Positions 17,325 to 26,276 are shown, counted from the stretch's first letter. The stretch is 64,000 nt of DNA from G963668345 sp965226215 (GCA_965226215.1 CBDDCH010000002.1:930001-994000), one strand, 5' to 3'. The notes: generated from the letters alone by a model not told the origin. Made by a program: numbers and translations.

Positions 17325-18926
17325 TTACCGGTCTCCATCACGTGATGCTTCTCTGCTCACTACGCTTCTGATCAGTTCGGGGAGATTGCTGCGCTCGAAC
17401 CAGACAAATAATCCCAAGTAGATCGCTGCGATCAGTGCACCCCGCAGCCAAGGATTGACTTCCCAAGGAGCCCAGAACGGGAGAAGCGAGAGTGCCAGGG
17501 CCAATAGAGGCTGGCCCAGCCTCGCCGCGAACGGAATCTCGGCGACACGTCGGCGGACTGTTTCGTAACACAGCGCGAGCACGATTACATTGGCTCCTAA
17601 TGCCGCCACGGCGGCGCCCAGCGGCCCATATCGGCTGATCAACGCCGGCCCCGCCAGAGCGCAGGCCAGGGCAGCCAGAGCGGTCCAATAAAGCAGCCAT
17701 TTCTGGAGATTGTAGGCCACTAGGGTATAGCGGTAATGCCCGCTTATCAAGGCGATCGGCGCCACCCAGATGAGCACCGAAAACGGAGCCGCGGCGTTCT
17801 CGTAAAGGTCCCCGTAGGCCAGCATCAGCAACTGGCGAGAGAGCACGGTGAGCAGCAGCGCCACAAATATGCCTCCCCAGGCGACTGCGGTCTGAGACCG
17901 CCCCATCAGTCGCAACAGCGACTCTCTCGGTTGGCCCACGCAGCGGGAAATGGATGGCAGTAGGTTGAAAAAGTAGAGCCACACGAAGGTGTGTACAGCC
18001 CCCGACGCGCGATGGGCGGCTCCAAACCATCCTAATTCCTGATCCGTCACCATGAAACCAAGCAGCACCGTCGAAAAGTACCAGAGCGCCGCCCAAGCCA
18101 GGTCACAGAGGCCGATCGGCGCGCCCTCCCGGAGGTGCTTCAGCAAGGCCGGCCAGTCGAATTTCCACGCAGGGAGCCGCCAGGTCGGGTTTCTTCGGAC
18201 GATCCAAACGCAGAACAACACTACCGCCGAGACGGAAGCGCACTCGAAAAGACCGATATAGAAGAGGGGCGTGGTCTCCGTTAGGAGGGTCAAAATCAGA
18301 GCCGCGAAAACACCTTGGCGGATGATCTGAGCGACCGCGACCCAGTGCATCAGGTCGTGGCCCTGGAAAAACCAGTGCAGCAGCCCGGGAATACCCAAAA
18401 GGCTTACGCCGTACAGGATCAAGAGAATCTTTACCTCAAGATTCTTTTCAACCAGCAGGGCAAGTAGGACGAGCACGGCGAAGAGCCCTGCCGCCAGCAG
18501 CGCGCGTAGAAGGCAAATGTCTCTGAGAAGCATTGCCGCTCTTGAGCGCTGCTTGGCGATTTCGCGGGCCCCGTAGGTACTCAGGCCTAAGTCGACCGAC
18601 AAGGCGAAAAAGGTCATCAAGGCGAGTGTGAATTCGAAGTTGCCGTAGGCGGCGGGCCCCAGCACTCGGCCCAGGTACGTAAAAACGAAAAACGTCAGGA
18701 CCTTGACAACGGACTCGCCCGCCGAAAGGACGAGAAAGTTTCGGGGCGTTCCGGCGCCGCTCTCTCTCCCGCTTGAGGATGGAAGCGAACCATCTCCGAG
18801 CGAGGCCCGTTGTGACTGGGGTTGAACCGTTGCGACAGGACGGCGATCGGGGGCCAAACTCTTCGAATCTCCCTTATCTTCGGCAGTTGGATACAAGAGT
18901 GGTTCGCCTGCTCGAGCTTTCGGCAA
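17325..18926 (-). CDS. Oligosaccharide flippase (Wzx/MATE-like)
   Basis: About 533 residues with some 12-14 hydrophobic segments. After a 60-residue polar N-terminus of doubtful coding value, the core starts at PRNFLVLSAGESVVKVLTFF and continues YLGRVLGPAAYGNFEFTLALM, DLGLSTYGAREIAKQRSRA and IGLCDLAWAALWYFSTV. This is the polysaccharide biosynthesis protein fold that flips lipid-linked sugars across the inner membrane. The start shown is a TTG without a clear ribosome site, so the true start may be downstream. It lies between the SPASM radical SAM gene (50 bp upstream) and the membrane glycosyltransferase. It appears intact. Confidence 0.85.
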   Translation of the reverse strand: MPKARAGEPLLYPTAEDKGDSKSLAPDRRPVATVQPQSQRASLGDGSLPSSSGRESGAGTPRNFLVLSAGESVVKVLTFFVFTYLGRVLGPAAYGNFEFTLALMTFFALSVDLGLSTYGAREIAKQRSRAAMLLRDICLLRALLAAGLFAVLVLLALLVEKNLEVKILLILYGVSLLGIPGLLHWFFQGHDLMHWVAVAQIIRQGVFAALILTLLTETTPLFYIGLFECASVSAVVLFCVWIVRRNPTWRLPAWKFDWPALLKHLREGAPIGLCDLAWAALWYFSTVLLGFMVTDQELGWFGAAHRASGAVHTFVWLYFFNLLPSISRCVGQPRESLLRLMGRSQTAVAWGGIFVALLLTVLSRQLLMLAYGDLYENAAAPFSVLIWVAPIALISGHYRYTLVAYNLQKWLLYWTALAALACALAGPALISRYGPLGAAVAALGANVIVLALCYETVRRRVAEIPFAARLGQPLLALALSLLPFWAPWEVNPWLRGALIAAIYLGLFVWFERSNLPELIRSVVSREASRDGDR

Positions 18927-18976
18927 AGGAAGGTAAGGTCACTTTTGTGAGTTGTTGCGAGACCTGACTAGGTCGT

Positions 18977-19390
18977 CTACTCACTCTCGCCCGCTTCAGT
19001 GGCTGCGATCGGGGCGGAACCCGCGATCGAGTGCGGGGGAGCAGACGGGGGTTGCTGAATACGAATAAGTCGATCGAGGTTTGAATTCGACTCCCCGTAG
19101 TTTCCGGTCATCGAGACGGCGGTTTTTTCCTGAGGGCGAACCCCTTCGACTCGCCGCCAGGCCCGAGAGCCCACCAGCGAGCGCACAAGGGGCCAGGCCT
19201 GATGGACCACACTCGGCCACAAGAAGGTTTCATTCGTGCAATAGCATTCCTTCCGCCCGATCGAGCGTCGGCGTTCGCACGCCTCGGTTGAACTCCAGAT
19301 CTCCCAGAAAGGCTTCTGACGCAAATTCCCCAGAGGCGGATGGTTCTCGCAGACGCTGACGTCCCCGTTCGAATAAACGACAGCGCTCAA
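18977..19390 (-). pseudogene. 3' half of a SPASM-type radical SAM gene
   Basis: The frame encodes SAVVYSNGDVSVCENHPPLG, then NLRQKPFWEIW and KECYCTNET, the C-terminal auxiliary-cluster region of a SPASM radical SAM enzyme, followed by about 70 residues to a TGA at 18977. The 5' half is at 22073-22901. Joining the halves across the IS unit and one TCAAG copy gives an unbroken 413-codon frame (GVL|SAVV). This half has no start of its own. The gene was first in the glycan operon, just before the flippase. Confidence 0.85.
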
Positions 19391-19391
19391 G

Positions 19392-21052
19392 CCCGCATTT
19401 CCAATTTGATTCAGACCTCTCGACCTTCCGGCGGCCTTGAGCGTCTTTATTCATAGGGGCTAGAGCCCGATGAGGACGCCATGGAGGCCAACACCCGATG
19501 GGTGAAAAACAAACCAAGCCATTCCAGCTAAGTTTCAACGGCTCGTTGAAAGTCGATTTCCAGGGATCGCACGTCACTTCCGACGGTGGCTTGATCCTGG
19601 TTCGGGAGTTGGACGAGCGACTCGGACTCGGGAAACTGATCGGCGAGCATCTCACCGACTCCCGGCAAGGCACAAACAAGCAGTTCACGTTCGCTGATCT
19701 GTTGCGGCAGTCGGTCTACAGCCGCTTGGCAGGCTACGAGGACGTCAACGACGCCGTCCGAGTGTCGGCTGACCCGACGTTTCGCTTGATCGGCTCGCAG
19801 AAGATCTGGGATCGCGGTGCGGCCTTGACCTCGACGCTGCACGGCTTCGAGACGGAGATGCTGGCGAGCGAAGAGAACCTGCTGGGGCTGATGGCGCTGA
19901 ACCGAGAGCTGGTCGGGCAAGCGGAGGCGTTCGACGACTCCGAGCGGGTCGTTCTGGACATGGACTCCACCGAGAGTCCGGTCCATGGCCAACAGGAAGG
20001 CAGTGCCTACAACGGACACTTCGAGTCGGTCTGCTACCACCCGTTGCTTTTGTTCAACGGTCATGGTGATTGCCTCGCTGCCAAGCTGCGTCCCGGCAAC
20101 GTGCACAGCGCCGAGGACTGGGATGAGCTATTGTTGCCGGAGATCGAGCGCCAACTGGCCGAAGGCAAACAGGTCACCTTTCGCGCCGATGCCGCCTTCG
20201 CCAAGCCCGAGATCTACGAAGCACTGGAGGAGCGCGGCGCGGACTACGCGATCCGCATTCCGGCCAATAAGAGCCTGGAGCTGGAGATCGAAGACATCCT
20301 GTTTCGTCCGCCGGGGAGGCCCGGCCGCAAGCCGCTAGTGCGCTACAAGAGCTTTCGCTATCAGGCGGAGAGCTGGAAGGGGCCCAGACGAGTTGTCGCC
20401 AAGGTCGAGCACCACCAGGGCGAGCTATTCGCGCGCGTCGGTTTTATCGTGACGAACATGAGCTTGCCAAGCCGGTCGGTGGTGCGTTTCTACAACAAGC
20501 GCGGCACGGCGGAGCAGTGGATCAAAGAAGGTAAGCAAGCGACGCACTGGACGCGGCTGTCGTGCCATCGCTTCCGGGCGAACGAGGTGCGCTTGCAGCT
20601 CAGCGTGCTGGCCTATAACCTGGGCAACTTGTGGCGGCGGCTGGGGCTGCCGCAACGGATCAAGAGCTGGTCGCTGACGAGCTTGCAGCACCGGCTGATG
20701 AAGACGGGCGGACGGCTAATTAAACACGCGCGGTATTACTGGCTCTTGTTCGCGGAGGGACATCTGAACCGGCGCCTGTTTGGCGACATGCTGCGGAGGA
20801 TCTGGGCGCTGCCTGTGCCGGGCGGGTAGCACGCGACTTGCCGAATGCGAAACCTGAGTACTGAGGACGGAAGCTCGGAAGGGTGTCTGCGAAATTGACT
20901 TCGCAGCGGCGGATCAGCCCCCATGAGGGGCAAGAAGGGGGCTCGATCGGTCCCGCCTCAGCCGCCGCCTCTTTCGGGTGGAGAAATGGTTGCGCTTCGC
21001 CGGGTGAGGGTGTAGACTCGTGCCGTCAGAGGAGCCAAATCGGAAATCCTGG
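19392..21052 (+). mobile_element. IS1380-family insertion sequence, copy D
   Basis: A 1661-bp near-identical twin of copy C with the same ends. Its left flank TCAAG (19387-19391) does not match the 5 bp right of its right end (TTGAA), but matches TCAAG at 22073-22077, 1020 bp further on. The transposed unit therefore appears to be 19392-22072. Confidence 0.9.
19498..20829 (+). CDS. IS1380-family transposase (copy D)
   Basis: A 443-residue transposase with the same translation as the copy at 13359-14690, including DMDST, FRADAAFA and YNKRGTAEQWIKEG. One silent base difference was noticed between the copies in the region of codon 90. The start ATG follows GAGGCCAACACCCG, without a strong ribosome site, as in copy C. 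The gene is intact and could supply the transposase for the read-through event inferred here. Confidence 0.93.
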   Translation: MGEKQTKPFQLSFNGSLKVDFQGSHVTSDGGLILVRELDERLGLGKLIGEHLTDSRQGTNKQFTFADLLRQSVYSRLAGYEDVNDAVRVSADPTFRLIGSQKIWDRGAALTSTLHGFETEMLASEENLLGLMALNRELVGQAEAFDDSERVVLDMDSTESPVHGQQEGSAYNGHFESVCYHPLLLFNGHGDCLAAKLRPGNVHSAEDWDELLLPEIERQLAEGKQVTFRADAAFAKPEIYEALEERGADYAIRIPANKSLELEIEDILFRPPGRPGRKPLVRYKSFRYQAESWKGPRRVVAKVEHHQGELFARVGFIVTNMSLPSRSVVRFYNKRGTAEQWIKEGKQATHWTRLSCHRFRANEVRLQLSVLAYNLGNLWRRLGLPQRIKSWSLTSLQHRLMKTGGRLIKHARYYWLLFAEGHLNRRLFGDMLRRIWALPVPGG

Positions 21053-21071
21053 TTGAAGTAGAGTAAGACGA

Positions 21072-21234
21072 GTGCTGCAGATCATCGACCGTAACCGTGA
21101 CGTTTTCGACGCCGTCGTAGTCGGCTCGGGGGCGACGGGAGGCTTCGCTGCCAAGCAATTGACTGAAGCCGGATGCGCGTCGCCGTGCTGGAAGCCGGCA
21201 AGAAGATTACCCCGGCCGACTTTACCGAGTGAAT
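21072..21234 (+). pseudogene. 5' fragment of a GMC-type FAD oxidoreductase
   Basis: GTG 21072 begins LQIIDRNRDVFDAVVVGSGA, then TGGFAAKQLTEAG, the FAD-binding GxGxxG motif of a GMC-family dehydrogenase. One base is missing near 21174 (GGATG instead of GGAATG); in the shifted frame MRVAVLEAGKKITPADFTE follows and stops at TGA 21232-21234. Only the first 55 or so codons remain. It was carried with the IS1380 unit. Confidence 0.7.
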
Positions 21235-21295
21235 GGTGCTGCCGCACGTTTTTTCCAAATTTCAATCTTCTGCGACTGCTTAACTTGTACCTCCA

Positions 21296-22072
21296 ATGCT
21301 TTCACAGCTCAGCACCAAAACCCAGCGCACGGAGAGCCATTGGGCCACCTGGCTAGACAGCTACGAGGGCCTGCCGCCTCCAGCGGCGGTTCAAACCCAC
21401 ACCCGCTCCTCGAAACTCTACCGCCGCCTCGACGACTTCGCCGAACTCCCCGCCGGCCTGTTTCTGGCCGGGTTGCTGGCCTTGGGTGCGCACTATGTAG
21501 CGGACTGGATCGGCGAGGGACTACTGGGTTTTGAGAAGAGCCCGATCGGTTCGATCCCGCTCGCCATCGCGCTAGGCGCGACGTTACGGAATACGATCGG
21601 CATTCCTCGACCCTACGAGGCCGGGCTGAGGGGCTGTTTGCGTTTCGTCCTTCGCGTTGGAATCTCTTTGCTAGGCTTGCGGTTGAGTCTCCCAGCCGTC
21701 GCGGCGATCGGCGTCGCAGGGTTGCCCGTCATCCTCTGTTGCATCTCCACGGCTTTGTTGGTGGTCGGCCCTCTCAGCCGAGCGCTGCGGATCTCGGTGA
21801 AGCAGGGCTATCTGATCGCGGTGGGAACTGGCGTCTGCGGAGTCAGCGCAATCGCGGCGACCGCGCCGGTCATCGACGCCGAAGAGGACGAAGTCAGCTA
21901 CTCGATCGCCTGTGTGACGCTGTTCGGCATGTTGGCCATGCTGTGCTATCCGCTGTTCGCATTCATGATCTTCGACGGCAACCGCCACCTTGCCGGCTAC
22001 TTGCTGGGCACATCCATCCACGACACCGCGCAGGTCACCGGGGCGGCGATGATGTACCGCCAACAATTCCAG
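21296..22072 (+). pseudogene. 3'-truncated YeiH-family (UPF0324) membrane protein
   Basis: About 259 native residues of a putative sulfate exporter: GLFLAGLLALGAHYVADWIG, LGATLRNTIGIP, LRFVLRVGISLLGLRLSL, VKQGYLIAVGTGVCGVSAIA, then the signature GTSIHDTAQVTGAAMMY. At 22072 the native sequence ends at the unit boundary and the frame runs on antisense into the radical SAM gene to 22144. Family members have about 340 residues, so the last helices are missing. It lies within the DNA carried along with IS1380, so an intact copy may exist elsewhere in the genome. Confidence 0.75.
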
Positions 22073-22901
22073 TCAAGACGCCGGCCCGACAAGACACTAC
22101 CTGCCGCTGCTCACGTGCCGTCCGCACCTTCACCCACTGCGTAATGGGCTCGACGATGGAGCCGTATCGCCCCTGCTCGCGGGGCTTCCAGAGGCGGCGA
22201 ATATAATCGTAAAGCCGCTGGTATTCGTCCATGGCGGGGCCTTGTAGAGCGGGGTTCTTGCGGTCTCCCCGGATCAGGACCAAATTGTGGTGCTCCATCC
22301 GCGGGCAACGGTCGAATAAGTAAGTTGTGAGTCGCCGGATCTCGTCCAGGTTGACGTCGGTAGCGCACGACGTAGCGTGGATCCGCAGCCGCGGGTCCTG
22401 TCGCTGCAGCTCAACCAGCGCCTCGTAGCTCTCCATGGCCCGCTCAAACGATCCCGGTGATACCCGAAAGCGGTCGTGAAACTCGCCTACGCCTTCGAGA
22501 GAAAACTCGGCCACAAATACTTCCAGTTCTTTCTCCTCCAGCGTCAACCGGATCTGGTCCACCATACGGTCGGTGAAGTAGGCGTTTGTCGGAACGTAGA
22601 TCTGACGGACCTTGTTGTGGCGAATGAACTGCCGGCAGATCTCGGCGAACTCCTTGCGCAAGAAGGGCTCGCCGCCCGACAGGTTCAAGTTTTCGATCCG
22701 GCCCAGCGATCGCGACAGGGCGAACAGCTCATCGACCGTGAGGTCGTCCGGGCGGTTGAGGTTGCGTCAGTAAAAGCAATGCTCGCACTTTTGGTTGCAA
22801 GTCGAGTTGATGAAAAGAATCAGAAACGGAGGGCTCGGGTGAGGCTCGAGATTCCTCCAAGCAATTCGAGCGTGGCGCGCGATGCGGGTCAGCGTTTTCA
22901 T
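22073..22901 (-). pseudogene. 5' half of a SPASM-type radical SAM gene with an in-frame TGA
   Basis: ATG at 22899-22901 begins MKTLTRIARHARIAWRNLEP, then FLILFINSTCNQKCEHCFY with the CxxxCxxC cluster motif. A TGA at 22767-22769 follows immediately, where relatives have tryptophan (CFYW), so TGG to TGA is likely. The frame continues with LTVDELFALSRSLGR, NLSGGEPFLRKEF (SAM-binding GGE) and VSCRAGVL, where the IS1380 unit interrupts it. The 3' half is at 18977-19390. The enzyme was probably a sugar or lipid-modifying radical SAM in the glycan operon. It is divergent from thiG across 255 bp in which I see no gene. Confidence 0.85.
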
Positions 22902-23156
22902 CGTGGAGCTGTCGGCGATCTGACCGGATCGCTCTTGTCCAGTCTAATGGAAGGGCGCATGATCTTGCAGATCCGTCCATGATCCTTCCGCCGGGGCGAC
23001 ACTCGGAAAGGGCACGTCAATTCCAAGGACGACAGGGCAGGGTCCGATCGTGTGGCCGAGAAAGGCCCGGCCGGCTCCATACGCTTTGGGTAGGCCGAAG
23101 CGGACCCGCGGGCGTGCGCTTTGCTGCTGGACCGCCGAAAAGCATAGAATCGAAGC

Positions 23157-23927
23157 ATGAGTCTGAAAATCTCGGATCGGGAGTTTCAGTCGCGGCTGAT
23201 TGTCGGGACGGGCAAATATCGTAGCTTCCAAGAGATGAAGCGCTGCCATGAACTCTCGGGCACTGACTGTGTGACAGTGGCGGTCCGAAGAGTGAACCTG
23301 ACCGACCGCTCTAAGGAGTCGCTAATCGACTATATCGATCGAGAGAAAATCTTCATCCTGCCCAACACGGCCGCCTGCTACACAGCCGAGGAAGCCATCC
23401 GCACCGCTCGTCTGGCGCGCGAGGTGGGCCTCTCGAACTGGGTCAAGCTCGAAGTCATCGGAGACCAGAAGACGCTCTTTCCTGACAATGAAGGCCTGCT
23501 CGAGGCCACCCGCGTATTGGTGAAGGAAGGCTTTGTCGTTCTGCCCTACACGAATGACGACCTGGTTAACGCCCTGAAGTTGGTGGACGCCGGCGCGGCG
23601 GCGGTCATGCCCTTGGGCGCCCCGATCGGCTCGGGCCTCGGAATCCAGAACGAGACGAACCTGCGGATCATCCGAGAGATGATTACGAGTGTTCCGCTCG
23701 TGGTGGACGCCGGCGTTGGCACCCCATCCGACGCAACGAGGGCGATGGAGCTCGGCTATGACGGAGTGCTGATGAACACGGCGATCGCCGAGGCCGAGGA
23801 GCCGGAGAAAATGGCTCTGGCCATGAAGAGCGCGGTCGAAGCGGGCCGGCTGGCCTGGGAGGCGGGCCGCATGGGGAAGAGACTCTATGCTTCGGCCAGC
23901 AGTCCCTTGCAAGGGGTTGTCCGCTGA
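23157..23927 (+). CDS. thiG: Thiazole synthase
   Basis: A 256-residue TIM-barrel enzyme that condenses 1-deoxyxylulose 5-phosphate, dehydroglycine and ThiS thiocarboxylate to the thiazole phosphate of thiamine. FQSRLIVGTGKYRSFQEM opens the barrel, NWVKLEVIGDQKTLFPDN carries the Schiff-base lysine, and AAVMPLGAPIGSGLGIQN and PLVVDAGVGTPSDATRAMELG are the phosphate-binding loops. Length matches the family. No thiS, thiF or thiH is adjacent and I see no TPP riboswitch in the 255-bp upstream gap. Intact. Confidence 0.96.
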   Translation: MSLKISDREFQSRLIVGTGKYRSFQEMKRCHELSGTDCVTVAVRRVNLTDRSKESLIDYIDREKIFILPNTAACYTAEEAIRTARLAREVGLSNWVKLEVIGDQKTLFPDNEGLLEATRVLVKEGFVVLPYTNDDLVNALKLVDAGAAAVMPLGAPIGSGLGIQNETNLRIIREMITSVPLVVDAGVGTPSDATRAMELGYDGVLMNTAIAEAEEPEKMALAMKSAVEAGRLAWEAGRMGKRLYASASSPLQGVVR

Positions 23928-23936
23928 TCGCCGAGC

Positions 23937-24239
23937 CTATCGTTTTTCGGGGATTTTTACTAGCGTCTCGCCCTTGCGGACCATTTCCAGTTTCTGTCGC
24001 GCAATCCGCTCAATGGCGGGTCCTTCGGGCGCTAGGTCGTCGATGGCGGCCTCCAAGTGGGCATTCTCCTCGCGGAGAGATTCAAGGCGTAGCGCGGTCT
24101 CTTTTTCCCGCTCCCACGAGGCGTTGAGTTCCGTCAGCCGTTCGTAGACCGAGAGGTGGTAAAACACCAGGCCGACAAAGACAAGAGCGAGGAAGCTTAG
24201 CCACCGCCATCTGTTGCTCCCTGGCCCGCGTCCTTCCAT
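23937..24239 (-). CDS. FtsB/DivIC-family septum formation protein
   Basis: A 100-residue bitopic membrane protein: a short basic N-terminus, one TM helix (WLSFLALVFVGLVFYHLSVY, residues 13-32), then a periplasmic coiled coil (LRLESLREENAHLEAAI) and the conserved IERIARQKLEMVRKGETLV box. Such proteins bridge FtsL and FtsQ in the divisome. It converges on thiG with a 9-bp gap. The C-terminal ERIAR.KL.MV motif supports the call. Confidence 0.85.
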   Translation of the reverse strand: MEGRGPGSNRWRWLSFLALVFVGLVFYHLSVYERLTELNASWEREKETALRLESLREENAHLEAAIDDLAPEGPAIERIARQKLEMVRKGETLVKIPEKR

Positions 24240-24343
24240 TAAGTCCTAACTATACTCGAAGAGGGCTGTCACTACCATAAGAAAAACATCCCAATCCGGT
24301 TTCGAGTCGAGCCGCAGTCAGCTGGGAGGGAGAAGACTTAGCC

Positions 24344-24667
24344 ATGACCGATAAAGTCATTGTCTACACGACCTGTAGCAACGCCGCCGAGGCGGAGAAG
24401 CTCGCCCGACACTTGGTTGAGCGACGGCTGGCGGCCTGCGTGAGCATCGTGCCCGCAGTGAGGTCTTTTTACCGTTGGAAAGGCGATTTACAAGACGAAA
24501 AGGAGTTGTTGCTCATCATTAAGACATCTCGGGGTTCGCTGGGCGCCCTCGGCAGGGATATCGAAAAGCTCCACAGCTACGATCTGCCTCAGCTAGTGGC
24601 GATTCCCATCGTGGACGGGTCTCCAAACTATCTGGCATGGCTGGAGCGGGAGCTTGCTGCTCCTTGA
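24344..24667 (+). CDS. cutA: CutA1-like divalent-cation tolerance protein
   Basis: A 107-residue trimeric cytoplasmic protein with the family pattern VIVYTTCSNAAEAEKLARHL, LAACVSIVPAVRSFYRWKGD, EKELLLIIKTS and HSYDLPQLVAIPIVDGSPNY. A GGGAGGGAG ribosome site precedes the ATG. CutA1 is linked to metal tolerance, but its biochemical role remains unsettled. It ends 29 bp before argD and may be co-transcribed with it. Confidence 0.93.
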   Translation: MTDKVIVYTTCSNAAEAEKLARHLVERRLAACVSIVPAVRSFYRWKGDLQDEKELLLIIKTSRGSLGALGRDIEKLHSYDLPQLVAIPIVDGSPNYLAWLERELAAP

Positions 24668-24696
24668 TCGATCCGTTCTGTTACGCTATACGCGTT

Positions 24697-25953
24697 ATGG
24701 CCGCGACCCCTCCGAACACCGCCTCCGCTGAAGGGGGCGTCGTTGAGTTAGAAAAACAGTGTCTGATCCAAAGCTATGCCCGCCTTCCCTTGGTCATCGC
24801 CAGGGGGAAGGGCTGCTATGTGTACGACGGGGCCGGCAAGCGCTACCTGGACTTCGTCTCCGGCATAGGCGTGAATGCGCTCGGCCACGGCCACCCGCGA
24901 ATCCTCAAGGTTATGCGCGAGCAGATGAGCCGCTTGATTCACTGCTCAAACCTTTACTATCACGGCTACCAGGCGCCGTTGGCTGCGCGCTTGACCGAAC
25001 TCACCGGACTCGACCGTGTGTTTTTCACCAATAGCGGCGGGGAAAGCATAGAAGGCGCCCTGAAGATCGCCAAGGCCTTCGGACGGCGCCAGAGCGAGGA
25101 GAAGTTCGAGATCGTGGCGCTCAACGACGGCTTTGCCGGGCGGACGGCGGGCGCTTTGTCGGTCACTGGCACGGCGAAGTACCGCGAACCTTTCGAGCCG
25201 CTGTTGCCGGGAGTCCGGTTCGTCGATGTCAACGATCTCGACGGGCTCAAGGCGGCCGTCAGCGATCGTACGGCGGCGATCCTTCTAGAGCCGATTCTAG
25301 GAGAAGGCGGCCTTCAGGAAGTAAGTAGGGACTTCGCCCGTTGCGCGATGGACCTTGCCAAGCAGCATAACGCGCTGCTGATCTTCGACGAGATTCAGAG
25401 CGGCCTGGGCCGCACGGGAAGTTACTTTGCCTTTCAGTGGTGGCATCAGCCGTCTGCTGACGACACGAGTCCGGAGCCGATCCAGCCGGACATCCTCGTC
25501 ACCGCCAAACCTCTCGGCGGGGGGCTGCCCATAGGCTGCGTCATTGCCAACGAGCGAGCCGCTGAAATGATCTCTCCAGGTTTGCACGGCACGACGTTTG
25601 GGGGTGGCGCGCTCGCCTGTCGGGTGGCGCTCGAGTTTTTGGACGTCCTCGACGAGGAGCTGCCGGCGATCCGAGAAAAGGGGGATTATTTCCGGCGGCG
25701 GCTCGAGGAGCTCGTCGTACGCTACGACTTCGTCGCAGGGGTTCGTGGTAAGGGATTGATGGTCGGGTTGAACCTGAAAGTCCCCGGCAAGTCCGTCGTG
25801 CAGCAGGCGATGGAGATGGGACTGTTGATTAACTGCACCACCGAGACCGTGTTGCGATTCCTGCCGCCCTACGTCATCGAGCGGCGGCACATCGATCAGG
25901 CAGTCACAGTTCTCGACAAGGTCTTTCAGCAGGGACCGCCCGCGGCGGCTTAG
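24697..25953 (+). CDS. argD: Class III aminotransferase, acetylornithine aminotransferase-like
   Basis: A 418-residue PLP enzyme from ATG 24697; the open frame extends upstream but overlaps cutA. Motifs are YVYDGAGKRYLDFVSGIGVN, FFTNSGGESIEGALKIAKAF, LIFDEIQSGLGRTG, the PLP lysine in VTAKPLGGGLPIGCV, and HGTTFGGGALACRVALEFLD. It transfers the delta-amino group of acetylornithine in arginine synthesis. No other arg genes are adjacent, so another class III substrate (ornithine, 4-aminobutyrate) is possible, though motif spacing favours ArgD. Confidence 0.85.
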   Translation: MAATPPNTASAEGGVVELEKQCLIQSYARLPLVIARGKGCYVYDGAGKRYLDFVSGIGVNALGHGHPRILKVMREQMSRLIHCSNLYYHGYQAPLAARLTELTGLDRVFFTNSGGESIEGALKIAKAFGRRQSEEKFEIVALNDGFAGRTAGALSVTGTAKYREPFEPLLPGVRFVDVNDLDGLKAAVSDRTAAILLEPILGEGGLQEVSRDFARCAMDLAKQHNALLIFDEIQSGLGRTGSYFAFQWWHQPSADDTSPEPIQPDILVTAKPLGGGLPIGCVIANERAAEMISPGLHGTTFGGGALACRVALEFLDVLDEELPAIREKGDYFRRRLEELVVRYDFVAGVRGKGLMVGLNLKVPGKSVVQQAMEMGLLINCTTETVLRFLPPYVIERRHIDQAVTVLDKVFQQGPPAAA

Positions 25954-26224
25954 GCCGACCAGCACCGAGAAACGCTGGCCCAGCGGCCCCATCTTTCAGG
26001 GCTATTTCGCTATCATGCTCGGTGTTTTCCCTTGAGACTCTAGTGGTATCCGGGCACTCTGAGAGTAAGGGTGGCGCTCTAAACGTCTCGATCGCGCGGG
26101 GCTGGTGTGGCCAGCTCCGCGAAGGCTGCGGCGATGAAGAACCACCACCGAGAAGTGGGGCAATCATTCTCCCGATAATGGGGGCAAGCGCTTCGACCGG
26201 CAAAACGGACTGCGAGAACCAAAT

Positions 26225-26271
26225 ACGCGATATATGGAAGTTTTGGGTTGACAGACCACAAGATCATGTGT
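26225..26271 (+). promoter_or_regulatory. Tandem NrdR-like boxes upstream of nrdJ
   Basis: ACGCGATATATGGAAG (26225-26240) and CCACAAGATCATGTGT (26256-26271) match the NrdR consensus ACACWATATATWGTGT at 10 and 12 of 16 positions by my count. They start 31 bp apart, the spacing typical for cooperative NrdR binding, and the second covers the promoter spacer. Confidence 0.6.
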
Positions 26272-26276
26272 AGTAT
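26248..26276 (+). promoter_or_regulatory. Sigma-70-like promoter of nrdJ
   Basis: TTGACA (26248-26253) and TAGTAT (26271-26276) are separated by 17 bp, a near-ideal vegetative promoter. The leader of about 130 bp to the nrdJ start contains a TGAGCC/GGCTCA hairpin. The rest of the 461-bp gap (25954-26414) shows no gene. Confidence 0.7.

Larger units (their letters stand above)
19392..22072 (+). mobile_element. IS1380 plus 1020 bp of adjoining DNA, moved as one unit
   Basis: The 2681-bp unit is bounded by perfect TCAAG duplications (19387-19391 and 22073-22077), and the radical SAM gene reads on exactly when the unit and one duplication are removed. Its right end, CCAACAATTCCAG, resembles the true IS end only loosely. 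The extra DNA holds a GMC oxidoreductase fragment and a truncated YeiH gene that appear foreign to this operon. Confidence 0.75.

Noticed and set aside
13136..21052. Composite transposon formed by the two inverted IS1380 copies around the glycan genes
   Set aside because: Copy C has its own perfect 5-bp duplication on both sides and copy D's unit has a different one, so they inserted separately.
15336..22769. Recoding of TAG or TGA as an amino acid
   Set aside because: Broken frames use TAG, TGA and TAA alike, while all intact genes end at these codons, so decay or error is simpler.
22902..23156. TPP riboswitch upstream of thiG
   Set aside because: No CTGAGA or other THI-box core is visible in the gap.
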